Positions 1-9,246 of a DNA stretch of 64,000 nt are shown one piece after another. This DNA is from Chryseobacterium aureum (lineage in GTDB: Bacteria > Bacteroidota > Bacteroidia > Flavobacteriales > Weeksellaceae), in the NCBI RefSeq assembly GCF_003971235.1, contig NZ_CP034661.1, positions 1,612,001 through 1,676,000 on the forward strand. Reading direction: 5' to 3'. Position 1 is the first letter of the stretch, and each line of letters opens with the position of its first letter. A program made the translations under genes and the position numbers. The notes under the pieces were generated by a model, which did no database searches, was not told the DNA's origin, and was given only the letters and a program-made list of their open reading frames with translations.

Positions 1-327
1 AAATTTAACGAAAAAAAGGTAAACCTCTCTTACCTTGCTAATTATGCCAATACCAACATAAGATATTTAAATGAGGTTCTTAAAAAGCATAAGAAAAAAT
101 CATTCAGTAAATATATCAATGGGCTGCGTATAAAATACATCACTAAACTTCTTTATAAGGAACCGAAATACAGAGAATATAAGATTACCTATCTGGCTGA
201 GTTATGCGGATTTTCTTCCAGGCAGGTATTCACATCTGTTTTCAGAAAAGAAACAGGGCTCACTACTTCGTATTTTATTAAACAGCTCAAAAGTGATCGT
301 GATACGCCTGATAAAATTTCCAATTAG
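1..327 (+). CDS. AraC-family transcriptional regulator, C-terminal part (5' end outside window)
   Basis: The frame is open from base 1 to the TAG at 325-327 and gives the last 108 residues of a regulator. The region holds two helix-turn-helix elements, the second around LAELCGFSSRQVFTSVFRKE followed by a TGLT-type tail, which is the normal AraC/XylS DNA-binding layout in flavobacteria. The sensor or membrane part that would precede it is missing, so the inducer is unknown. The gene converges on the large minus-strand locus and is separated from it by a perfect hairpin at 460-504. Confidence 0.85.
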   Translation, partial: KFNEKKVNLSYLANYANTNIRYLNEVLKKHKKKSFSKYINGLRIKYITKLLYKEPKYREYKITYLAELCGFSSRQVFTSVFRKETGLTTSYFIKQLKSDRDTPDKISN

Positions 328-459
328 AATACTATACATTTTTATAATAAACAGATTTACATCATTTCTCCTGATTAAAGAATACAGATATTCAAAAGTT
401 AACTGCTAGCTTTTATGGAATTGCAATTCCAGTCATAAGTGATCTATAAATTTGAATTT

Positions 460-504
460 AAAACAAATCAGGACGGGTATTGATTACCCGTCCTGATTTG
501 TTTT
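460..504. terminator. Bidirectional hairpin terminator
   Basis: Perfect 20-bp inverted repeat: left arm 460-479, loop TTGAT, right arm 485-504. The arms begin and end with A-rich/T-rich runs, so a U-tract follows the GC-rich stem (AGGACGGGTA) on either strand. It sits between the converging AraC-type gene and the barrel gene ending at 558. Confidence 0.85.
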
Positions 505-557
505 AGTTTAACAGTATCCTTAAAAAGCCTGTATGCAGATAGTATTCATAGTCTTAT

Positions 558-2312
558 TTAAAAACTGTAATTATAGCCTGCAGTAAGGGTCATTTCATTA
601 ATATTTGGATTTTCGACAGCCTGGTTGCTGTTTCTGAGCATCTGGATAAAATTCACATCAAAACTATGTTTTTTCCAGGGAATATAATTAGCACCTAACC
701 TAAAACTGATCACGTTACTATTCGCGGTACGGCTTCCCGAGTGGTTATAAGAAGTTCCAAAACTGGTTTTAAGTTTGTCTTCTTTAAGAAAAGCTTTAGT
801 CAATGTAACAGCAGGACCCCAGATTGCAGAGCTCTGAGAAGCCGCAAATGTATGAGTATAGTTAAAGGATGCCCCTATATTCATTTTCCTCTCCGGAAAT
901 CCTAATGTATAATTGATATTGGCATTATGAAATCTGGATAAGCCTCCTCTTCTCACCAACCCATTTTCCTTGCTCACCATATCGTTAAGTGAATAATTAA
1001 TATTAATATTCTGAACTTTTTCTTTGGTATTTGAAAGAACGTAATTGACATTGATATTGGTATTCTGGGAGATCTGTTTATAATCTATAGAATCTTTGGG
1101 CTGCTGGATCAGCAGCGGATTATTGTTGATCGTATTAAACTGGTTAAGCTGCCTGTTTGTAAACATGGTAAAATTGGAATAGCTTGCCGTGATCATCAGC
1201 CTATCAGACGCTTTCAGGTTTGCATTTACAGCTCCTACCCAACGGCTGGTCTGCTTGAATTTGTGTCCATCCAGATTGTCCCTTTGCCGCCCAATATTCC
1301 CGGAAAGCGATAATTTATCTTTCCATAAAGTGAAGGCTGTATTCAGCGTAATATTTTCAAGATCATTGTTAAAATAATAAGCTCCCAACGTTCTATAGCC
1401 AGGATCTATTCTTTCGTATCGTACACCAATCATTCCTTTTTTGAGTTTTAAATTGACCCCTCCGTTATATGCAGAATAGTTTTGAAGTGAAGAATTTGCA
1501 GCAAGAAATTTTGATGCAATCCCCTTTTTTACAGCCGAATTTGAGGAAGCTCTTAAATCCTCCACTAAAGCAGAATTGGCATATTCTCCATATACTTCCA
1601 GGTTTTTATCAATCATGAAGCTTCCTGTCAAAGACAGTACAAGGTTTTCCTGTGGCAAAACTCCTTTTGCATCGGGAGCTACTGATAGAGAACCAATGTC
1701 ATCTTTTGCATAAAATCCTATTAAACCTAATTTATACCTTTCTTTTTCCCATCTGATATGTGCTCCATAACCCATTCTGCGGTAAGCCGGGATTGTACCT
1801 GGGTTTCCGTCATCTTCCACCGCTTTGTTAAGCCTTCCCGTCATTAAAGCCACTTTAAGGGGAATATCCGGGGTAAGTTCTACGCCGGCTCCAGTAAATA
1901 GCAGCCCATTAAATGTATAGGGTGAAAAGGTCATATTGGCGTCTCCGATATATGCTTTGATCCATTTATATTTTGGTGCGATGCTTAATCTGTTGAACTT
2001 AAACGGAACCTGATATCCTAAATGGCTGCCCTGGTTGGTAAAGCTATAGGATACAGGCATTGTCCATTTATAAAGTCCCAAATTAAGATTTCCATTGAGA
2101 AAATAGGTAAATGGCGCTCTTCCGCTGTACACATTGGAATTATAAAAAACCGAATTGGCAGAAATTCCACCGCTTATTGTAAAGGGATTCTTTTTAAGCT
2201 CCTGCATTGTTCTCTTTCCCAGATTTTCGAGATCTACTTCCTGTGCTTTATTGATCGTAAAAGCTGAGGTCAAAAGCAATAAAGCAGCGCTTTTTATATA
2301 AATTTTCTTCAT
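558..2312 (-). CDS. Outer-membrane beta-barrel protein, last gene of the TANFOR locus
   Basis: I chose the ATG at 2312 (MKKIYIKSAALLLL...) because it is followed at once by a signal peptide ending near NKAQ. The frame stays open upstream to 2561, but that part lies inside the next gene and has no secretion signal. The 584-residue product alternates short polar and aromatic strands throughout and ends in aromatic Phe (AGYNYSF), as expected of an outer-membrane barrel. It starts 10 bases after the PKD lipoprotein gene and closes the series. I infer a surface assembly or anchoring role; the exact family is not recognised. Confidence 0.75.
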   Translation of the reverse strand: MKKIYIKSAALLLLTSAFTINKAQEVDLENLGKRTMQELKKNPFTISGGISANSVFYNSNVYSGRAPFTYFLNGNLNLGLYKWTMPVSYSFTNQGSHLGYQVPFKFNRLSIAPKYKWIKAYIGDANMTFSPYTFNGLLFTGAGVELTPDIPLKVALMTGRLNKAVEDDGNPGTIPAYRRMGYGAHIRWEKERYKLGLIGFYAKDDIGSLSVAPDAKGVLPQENLVLSLTGSFMIDKNLEVYGEYANSALVEDLRASSNSAVKKGIASKFLAANSSLQNYSAYNGGVNLKLKKGMIGVRYERIDPGYRTLGAYYFNNDLENITLNTAFTLWKDKLSLSGNIGRQRDNLDGHKFKQTSRWVGAVNANLKASDRLMITASYSNFTMFTNRQLNQFNTINNNPLLIQQPKDSIDYKQISQNTNINVNYVLSNTKEKVQNININYSLNDMVSKENGLVRRGGLSRFHNANINYTLGFPERKMNIGASFNYTHTFAASQSSAIWGPAVTLTKAFLKEDKLKTSFGTSYNHSGSRTANSNVISFRLGANYIPWKKHSFDVNFIQMLRNSNQAVENPNINEMTLTAGYNYSF

Positions 2313-2322
2313 AAAAAAAGCT

Positions 2323-3678
2323 TTAAGGTTGTTTTTGTACTTTAATATCCACAATGATATAGGAAGCCGGGCCATTAGTGACAAAATTTTTGATTTTAAC
2401 GGCTCCTTTTCTTCCGTCTGTGGTCTGGAAAAGAACAATTCTCGGCACGGTGGAATTGGTAAACGGAGATTTCCCCGCATTGGTTTCCAACACGTTGATT
2501 GAGGCAAAATCATCTCCGGAATCCAACAGATCAAAATCTGATGGGGAAAGTTGTATGCCAACAGATTCCTGGGAATTGATCACTTTAGTATGGATAGGAT
2601 TGGGAATTGCCATGAAGCCGGTATTCTGAACCTCATCCGGCGAAACAAACTGATTATACAGGAATGATGAATTGAGTCCGAAGAAGGCAAAATCTATTTT
2701 GGAACCATTAGCCTGATTCACCTCTCCCTGCTTAATTACGGTTCCTAACTTCGAAGAAAAGAAACATCCTACTGAAGCGTGCGCACTGTTGATTCCGAGT
2801 TTGATATCTGAAAAGGATAATAAATTAGTATCTGCTAAAACCGTTACCTGCTTTTGTAAGGTTTTTGTTTCTTTATCATTGGTTGATTTTAAAATGATTG
2901 TGTAAGTTCCTGCAGAAGGGAGATTGATATCCGGATCTGCAGCGGCTGAACCGGCCGGAACTGCTCCTGCAATTGTCCATTCATAGGATGTGGCATTTGT
3001 GGAGAGGTTGTGAAGATGAAGCAGTACCGGGGCCTGATAATCATTATCTATTGCATCTACCGTCCAATTGAAGTCAATGGTCATTGCAGGCTTTATGTTG
3101 ACAGTCTTCTGAATAGAATACGTCTCCAATCCATTGGAAATGGTAAGCTTAATGACATGGTCTCCGGGTGTTGTAAATACTACCTGTGGATTTTCTTCAT
3201 GGGACGTCGCTGGATTTCCGCCATCAAATTCCCAGAGATATTGAGTTGCTCCCAGTGATTTATTGATCATTTTCAAGGTCACCGGAGAGATATCACTTCC
3301 CTGCATCTGCCAGTCAAAATCTATACTCACCGCTGCATCGGCTTTTACTTCTATTTCTTTTGTATCTACATTTCCGTCTTTATTGGAAGCTTTCAATTTT
3401 ATTGTATACACTCCCGCAGCAGCATAAGTAACAGGCTGAGGATTTTTCTCTGTAGAGCCTGTGACTGATGCTCCCTCAAATGACCATTCATAGGTTTCTG
3501 CCCCTGTAGATTTATTGGTAATTTCTACTTTTACAGGAACTGAAAAATCATTGTTGATCACTTTTATACTAAAATCAGCCTTTACAGGGATACTTTCCTC
3601 TACTGCGCATGCATTGAAGAAAGATGCTATTACAGTAATAAGGAAAACAGACCAGCTTAGGTTTTTGTTGAATTTCAT
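2323..3678 (-). CDS. PKD-domain lipoprotein
   Basis: 451 residues. The N-terminus is a lipoprotein signal with candidate lipidated Cys24 (FFNAC). Three PKD-like repeats follow, at about 35-110, 115-195 and 200-285; each has the typical YEWSF/YLWEF core and a YTIKL-type strand. The last 165 residues form a separate domain I do not recognise. PKD modules are extracellular Ig-like adhesion or spacer domains. The gene lies between the SprB-repeat protein and the barrel with tiny spacers, so it is probably a surface-exposed lipoprotein of the same apparatus. Confidence 0.8.
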   Translation of the reverse strand: MKFNKNLSWSVFLITVIASFFNACAVEESIPVKADFSIKVINNDFSVPVKVEITNKSTGAETYEWSFEGASVTGSTEKNPQPVTYAAAGVYTIKLKASNKDGNVDTKEIEVKADAAVSIDFDWQMQGSDISPVTLKMINKSLGATQYLWEFDGGNPATSHEENPQVVFTTPGDHVIKLTISNGLETYSIQKTVNIKPAMTIDFNWTVDAIDNDYQAPVLLHLHNLSTNATSYEWTIAGAVPAGSAAADPDINLPSAGTYTIILKSTNDKETKTLQKQVTVLADTNLLSFSDIKLGINSAHASVGCFFSSKLGTVIKQGEVNQANGSKIDFAFFGLNSSFLYNQFVSPDEVQNTGFMAIPNPIHTKVINSQESVGIQLSPSDFDLLDSGDDFASINVLETNAGKSPFTNSTVPRIVLFQTTDGRKGAVKIKNFVTNGPASYIIVDIKVQKQP

Positions 3679-3706
3679 TGTGTTTTACTTGTGTTTATGA
3701 TGGTTA

Positions 3707-6700
3707 TTATTGTACGAGCATTCTTTTCACCAGCGCTTCATTTCCGGTTTCCAGGATGATCAGATAGGATCCCGCAGGAAGTGAGGTATTGTAAGGAATG
3801 GTGAAGTAGGTAGAAGGTGTTTTTTTCACTGCCGGATAAACTTCGTGAGAAATCATGTCAATAATTCTTACATTGATTATGGCAGCTTTGTCCAAACCAA
3901 CCAAAATAGTGAATACTCCATTATTGGGGTTGGGAAGAATGGTAAATTCTCTTACATTGGAGGCTTTTTCAGGGTTCAGATTTACTCCGTTTGTATTTTC
4001 TTCTACGATTACCTTTTTAGAGAAGATCTTTTCGCATTCGCCCTGTGTTCCTTTAAGCCCAATTTCATAAGCGCCTAATTGTAAGAATTTAAGTTCTATG
4101 AAATCATCTGTTTTATTAATCACCTGAATATCCGGTGTATCAGGAACCACCCATTCTACTGTCTGAGGTTTTGTAGGTGATGTATTGACCAATACTACTG
4201 TTGCTTCCCTGTAAGCATGGGTGGTTAACATAAACTGCGGATTGAGGATTTCAGAAGAATTTTTAATCACAACGGTATCGGTTGCAGTACATCCTTTAGA
4301 ATCTGTAATGAGTACAGTGTATATTCCTGCAGCAGATATTGTGATGAACGGATCTGTAGAGATGACGTTTCCGTTTTGGTCTTTCCATTGGTAAGTTGCA
4401 GCCGGATCAGTTATCATTACATTATAGGTTTGGGAATCTCCCAGACACAGCGTTCTGTCTTTGCCCAAGTCTACTGTAAGCTGTACAGGATCTGTTAAAG
4501 TATACTGTCTGAAAATACTGCATCCGTTAGCATCCGTAACAGTAACGGTGTATTGGCCTGCAATAAGACCTGTATTATTTTCTCCCGATATTCCATTGGT
4601 CCAGCCAATCGTATAAGGTGCTTTTCCTCCTGAAACGCTTATTTTGATTTCGCCGTTAGCAGCCCCGTAACAAATGGGATTCTGTACCAAAATATCATCA
4701 ATCGCCAACTGATTGGGCCCCTGAACCTGTACACTTCCGCTTACTTTACAGTTTTTGGCATCATTCACAAGAACGAAATAATTTCCGGCAGATAATCCTG
4801 TAACCGTAGGGGTTGTATCATTGGTATTCCATTGGTAAGAATACGCTCCTGTTCCGCCGGCAGCTGTAACAGAAACCTGTCCTCCATTTTGCCCGTAACA
4901 CGCAATGGTATTGGCTGCCAGGGTAATTGCCAATTCAGGAGGAAAAACAAGAACATATTGCGCATCTGTTGTGTTATTTTTTGAATCTTTTACCAGAACT
5001 TTATAGGTTCCGGTTGTTAGATGATCCAAAGTAGCCTGATTGGCCCCAGAAATATCCTGGAACAACCCATTATTCAGAATCTGCCATTGATAGGTGTAGT
5101 TTCCTACCCCACCGGTGACTACAGCTTTAAGGATTCCGTCTTCTGCTTCATCAGGAACTCCATTATTATTCATGTCCGGTTTGAACTGATAATTATTGGC
5201 TATATTACAGGATATTTGTTTTTCAAGCTGAATATTAGCCACCAGAGGATCCGGCTGATTTACAATAAATTCCTGGGCTATAATTCCGCAATTACCCAGC
5301 TGGCTTGAGGCTGTCGAATAGTTTTTATCTTTTACGGTCAAATAATAGATTCCCGCAGGAAGTCCGCTCAGCAAAATGGTATATGGGCTGTTCACCGCGT
5401 CTGTGGTGATTCCTGATGTAATCACGGCACCTGAAGGGCTGTCTTTTCGCCATTCAAAATTGTAAGACCCGTCTGCATTAGGGGTTCCTCCGACGACTCT
5501 CACAGAAATATATCCGTTACTTAAACCATATCCTGTAGGCTGTGAAACTTCTGTTTCTGCTGCCGGAAATGCAATGGCCTGAGAAGGCTGTGTGATTGTT
5601 ACCGTTATTTCTTTTTCATTGCCATTATCTTTTGCCACACAGAGATTAGAATCTCTTACTTTTATTTTATAGATTCCTGCCCCTAACCCCTGGATTATTG
5701 TTGTATTTCCACTGCTGAAATTCGTCCAGTCTACATAGGGCTGTCCGTCTTTTGTAACCAAATACTGATACTGATTCTGTCCGCCTGCAGCTGTTAAAGA
5801 GATATTCCCATCACTGCCCTGAAAACAGTACACATTGGTTTGTGAAGTCATGGAAAAAGTAACCGGGGTGGGTTTGGTGATCTCAAAACTAACGGTATGG
5901 CTTGGAGCATCGGTATAAGTAGCATTAGCATTATAAGTTCCTAAGAGTCCCAATTTATATTTACCCGGCGGCAAATTAGGAATAACAAGCGTGGTACCGG
6001 TCTGTAAAAATGGGGTCAGATCTCCATTCGGGAAACCTGAATTTGTAAGATCAACGGCTGCCCCTGTATCTGTATTTAATAATGATACTTTTAAATTTTC
6101 ACCCGCAATTAATGTTCTGTCAAAATTTAATGTGATGCTTCCATCCGACGTGTCTGAACATTTTGTAGGTGCAACGGTATTTGACGGGATGTGCGGTGAA
6201 GATTTTATCATCGTCAGAATAACAGGAGAAGAAACCGCCTGATATACTCCATTGGATAAACATGAAGCCACTCTGAAATAAATATTCTGTCCCAGATATT
6301 GCGAGTAATTATTTCCAAAAAGATCTTTGGCGGAAACACTCAGCTTGTTCAGCGTGTATAAAGAGGGATCCACATCAACCCAGTTGACATTATCCAGACT
6401 ATACTGATAATGGTATAAATTGGCAGCAAACCCTTGTTTCGCATACAGATTTACTTTATCATCTGATGGTAAATTGGTATTGGGCTGGCTTGTACCGGGA
6501 AGATTTTCAGATATAAGCGTATGTACCGGAAGAAATCTCAGATCATAATTAAAAGGGGGATCAAAGTGATCGCTATTTTCAGCATTAGGGAAATATTCTA
6601 CCACATGTATTGGTGTACATATATCTGTTGTACGGAAATAATCGCCTTCATGAACTTCAGTATTAGTGCTTTGTTTAATCCAGTTTATAAACATATTATA

Positions 6701-6982
6701 ACGAATTCCCACCGGTTTTTTAGGAGTGGTATAAATATTAGAATAGTTATAGGTGGAATTTCCTGGATTGTCATTAAACAATTGTTTATAAAAGATTTCA
6801 TCTCTGGAGCCATCCTCATAATACATAAAAATATGCATCTCTGAGTTATTTGAATTGTTCTGAATATTGTGTGTTATAACGGCATTAAAGTTCTTAAACT
6901 CAACTTTATATTCCGCCTGTCCTCCCTGTCCCCAAAGGAAAACATGAAACACGATCAATAGTAATATTACAATTTTCTTCAT
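3707..6982 (-). CDS. SprB-repeat T9SS cargo protein
   Basis: The start is set at the ATG at 6982 (MKKIVILLLIVFHVFLWGQ), which begins a clean signal peptide. The frame can be opened upstream only with a TTG that overlaps the preceding gene. The 1091-residue protein has about five SprB-type repeats (GG..YSYQW...GL.AG.Y.V.V.D...C), mainly between residues 400 and 850. It ends with a type A T9SS sorting domain (ILPNPNNGVF ... VKRMLVQ). SprB repeats were named from the mobile gliding adhesin of Flavobacterium johnsoniae. I infer export by T9SS and a cell-surface adhesin role beside the toxin. Confidence 0.88.
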   Translation of the reverse strand: MKKIVILLLIVFHVFLWGQGGQAEYKVEFKNFNAVITHNIQNNSNNSEMHIFMYYEDGSRDEIFYKQLFNDNPGNSTYNYSNIYTTPKKPVGIRYNMFINWIKQSTNTEVHEGDYFRTTDICTPIHVVEYFPNAENSDHFDPPFNYDLRFLPVHTLISENLPGTSQPNTNLPSDDKVNLYAKQGFAANLYHYQYSLDNVNWVDVDPSLYTLNKLSVSAKDLFGNNYSQYLGQNIYFRVASCLSNGVYQAVSSPVILTMIKSSPHIPSNTVAPTKCSDTSDGSITLNFDRTLIAGENLKVSLLNTDTGAAVDLTNSGFPNGDLTPFLQTGTTLVIPNLPPGKYKLGLLGTYNANATYTDAPSHTVSFEITKPTPVTFSMTSQTNVYCFQGSDGNISLTAAGGQNQYQYLVTKDGQPYVDWTNFSSGNTTIIQGLGAGIYKIKVRDSNLCVAKDNGNEKEITVTITQPSQAIAFPAAETEVSQPTGYGLSNGYISVRVVGGTPNADGSYNFEWRKDSPSGAVITSGITTDAVNSPYTILLSGLPAGIYYLTVKDKNYSTASSQLGNCGIIAQEFIVNQPDPLVANIQLEKQISCNIANNYQFKPDMNNNGVPDEAEDGILKAVVTGGVGNYTYQWQILNNGLFQDISGANQATLDHLTTGTYKVLVKDSKNNTTDAQYVLVFPPELAITLAANTIACYGQNGGQVSVTAAGGTGAYSYQWNTNDTTPTVTGLSAGNYFVLVNDAKNCKVSGSVQVQGPNQLAIDDILVQNPICYGAANGEIKISVSGGKAPYTIGWTNGISGENNTGLIAGQYTVTVTDANGCSIFRQYTLTDPVQLTVDLGKDRTLCLGDSQTYNVMITDPAATYQWKDQNGNVISTDPFITISAAGIYTVLITDSKGCTATDTVVIKNSSEILNPQFMLTTHAYREATVVLVNTSPTKPQTVEWVVPDTPDIQVINKTDDFIELKFLQLGAYEIGLKGTQGECEKIFSKKVIVEENTNGVNLNPEKASNVREFTILPNPNNGVFTILVGLDKAAIINVRIIDMISHEVYPAVKKTPSTYFTIPYNTSLPAGSYLIILETGNEALVKRMLVQ

Positions 6983-7004
6983 CCCTTTTAGTGTTTTAAA
7001 TTTT

Positions 7005-9092
7005 TTAATATTCAATAGTTATCTTTTCTGTTTTTGCCAGCTGGTTATTTTTGAGCATAGGTTTTATCAGATAGGTGTAAGAATTGCCTGTCTGAACTGA
7101 TTGATCTTCAAGAAAATTCTGAGCTCCGCTGAGGGTTCCCCACAGGGTTGGTTTTTCGGTTCCTTTTTGGCGATAGACGATAATTTCTCCTACATCCTTG
7201 CTGCTAATTTTCCAGTTCAGCTCAATTTGCTTTTTATTTCTGTTTGCCGCACCGGAAAGATTGGTCAATATGGATAAAGCTTCAATTCTGTTGCTTCTGA
7301 GTGTCATTTCCTGGGATTTATCAGACTTAAGCTTGCTTTTATCAATGGCCAGCAAATAATAAGTATAGCTTTTATCTGCTTCTACGTCTTTGTCGGTGTA
7401 AGTATAAGCCGGCTGTATATCTTTGGTTTCATAAATCATTTTCCAGCTTTTGTCGGCTCCTTCTTTTGCCTGGCGGAACAATTGGTGGGCCGCAACATCG
7501 TAACTGTGGCTTCTCATCCAGTTGATGGTGATTTTTCCATCGTCTTCCAATTTATATTCTGTGAAAACAGGAGTCTGAGGTTTTACTTTATCCGGCTTTT
7601 CAAGTTCAAGAATGATGGATGGTCTGGACTGATTTTTTCTTCGGTCTGTTGCGGTGATATAATAATATACTTTCGAGTTAAGATTTTCCAGAACCACTTT
7701 ATCTTCAAAATGATTTTCGGTGATCGCCTGAGGCGTTACACGCACCAGTTCGTCTCCTTTTTGAATCCCTCTGAATATATGATAGCCTTCAAGATCCTTC
7801 TCAGTATTGGCTTTCCATTCCAGATGGGCTACTCCCAACGTATCTATTTTTCCTTTAAATTCTAAAGGAGTATCGGGAGGTGTCACATCATTCGGCTGGG
7901 CAAGAACAGAAAACGACTCCCGTTTGTCTCCGGCTTTTCCGATGGCCTGTATTTTATAATAATTGGAAGGAGCCAGACTTTTTGTGATAAGACTTCTATC
8001 ACTCACAGGAATCTTATTTTTGATCACTTTATAACTGTTTTGCATATCCGTTTCTGAATGCAGTAATTCGAATGAGGTAATATTTTTTTCGTCTTCTTTA
8101 GGAAAATCCCATTCAAGCTTTATGGTTTCATCTTCATCAATGATAAAGTTTGAGATTCGAGGCGTGGCTTCCAGACTTTTTTTCCCTGCTCCCGAAACGA
8201 TATCGGAATAAGGCCCATACTCTCCGAAGATTGTTTTTCCACGGATGCGGTAGCTGAATTCTGTAGTATTCTGAGCCAATGAATCTACAAAGGTCATTCC
8301 CTGTACCTGCCTGCCTTCATTATCATTCATATTCATCACCGGAAGATTGCCCAGAGGTTTGAAGCTTCCTCCATTCTGTGCTTTTTCAACAAAATAAGCG
8401 GTATAAATATCTCTTAGCTGTAAATATTCCCAGGAAAGCGTTACGGTTTTATCTTTAAATATTCCGATAAAATCTAAAGGTTTTGGAAGCTCAGTATTGG
8501 CTGAGACAGCGGCCAGCGCATCGCCTTTCTGTACCAGCAGGCTTCCTTCCGAGGTGTTGATGCTTACGGTATAGAGATATCTTTCATTCGGTTTTACGCT
8601 GGTATCCGTATATGCCCAGCCGGCCAGTTTTGCCACTTTAAAATCAAGATCGGCAGCCATTAGCGCATAGGCAAAACGCTGTTCCACTTCCTGAGATTTG
8701 CTTACAACTCCTTCAAGCTTTCCCTGCTTCTCGCCCATTTCTACTTCAAAGCTGTCTCCGAAAAGAGATTGTGCCACAATAGCGGCGTTGTCGTTTTCCT
8801 GAACCAATTTCTTCCATTCGTTCTCGGAGGCGGGTTTGAATATGCCCAGATCTTTTTCTTCGGCTTTCTCCAGCACTTTTCCGTCACGGGAAAGCGTGAA
8901 TCTTTTTAGGGAAAAACCCATTTTATTGGCTTTTTGCCAGGCAATAGGTTCATCTACCGCCCATCGTAAAGAGATGTGGTCTTTTTTACTGTCTACTTTC
9001 AGACGAATGTGAGGAATAATGGTTTTATCACTATTCTTTTGCTGTCCCCATAGTAAACTACAGAAAAACAGAAGGAATACATATTTTTTCAA
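7005..9092 (-). CDS. Fibronectin type III-repeat secreted protein (probable TTG start)
   Basis: 695 residues beginning with a signal peptide (MKKYVFLLFFCSLLWGQQ) directly at a TTG at 9092. An in-frame stop lies a few codons upstream and the next in-frame ATG is about 58 codons in, which would remove the signal, so TTG is the best start. Several fibronectin-III-like modules follow, with the recurrent YTYTD/YTYYLLA and YYKIQAIG strands. No T9SS sorting domain is visible at the C-terminus (KTEKITIEY). The next gene begins 22 bases downstream. FN3 modules suggest a protein-binding scaffold at the surface. Confidence 0.8.
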   Translation of the reverse strand: MKKYVFLLFFCSLLWGQQKNSDKTIIPHIRLKVDSKKDHISLRWAVDEPIAWQKANKMGFSLKRFTLSRDGKVLEKAEEKDLGIFKPASENEWKKLVQENDNAAIVAQSLFGDSFEVEMGEKQGKLEGVVSKSQEVEQRFAYALMAADLDFKVAKLAGWAYTDTSVKPNERYLYTVSINTSEGSLLVQKGDALAAVSANTELPKPLDFIGIFKDKTVTLSWEYLQLRDIYTAYFVEKAQNGGSFKPLGNLPVMNMNDNEGRQVQGMTFVDSLAQNTTEFSYRIRGKTIFGEYGPYSDIVSGAGKKSLEATPRISNFIIDEDETIKLEWDFPKEDEKNITSFELLHSETDMQNSYKVIKNKIPVSDRSLITKSLAPSNYYKIQAIGKAGDKRESFSVLAQPNDVTPPDTPLEFKGKIDTLGVAHLEWKANTEKDLEGYHIFRGIQKGDELVRVTPQAITENHFEDKVVLENLNSKVYYYITATDRRKNQSRPSIILELEKPDKVKPQTPVFTEYKLEDDGKITINWMRSHSYDVAAHQLFRQAKEGADKSWKMIYETKDIQPAYTYTDKDVEADKSYTYYLLAIDKSKLKSDKSQEMTLRSNRIEALSILTNLSGAANRNKKQIELNWKISSKDVGEIIVYRQKGTEKPTLWGTLSGAQNFLEDQSVQTGNSYTYLIKPMLKNNQLAKTEKITIEY

Positions 9093-9204
9093 AATTGCGT
9101 TTTTAAATGTTTAATGTAAGATCATTCACATGGTTTTTATCATCGGATATTTCTCAGAAATCCGGATCAAATGTAGTTTTGCTTCAATATCATTTTATTT
9201 ATAT

Positions 9205-9236
9205 CATCTTCCTGCTCTATAAAAAACAGGAAGATG
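9205..9236 (-). terminator. Hairpin after the 482-residue protein gene
   Basis: A 10-bp perfect stem (CATCTTCCTG / CAGGAAGATG) with a 12-base loop lies just downstream of the gene ending at 9247. No clear U-tract follows on the minus strand, so it may be a partial terminator or an mRNA-stabilising hairpin rather than a full stop. Confidence 0.4.
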
Positions 9237-9246
9237 AATGGTTTAT

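Noticed and set aside
2313..2561. N-terminal extension of the outer-membrane barrel protein
   Set aside because: It lies inside the PKD lipoprotein gene in another frame, and the internal ATG at 2312 starts a clear signal peptide.
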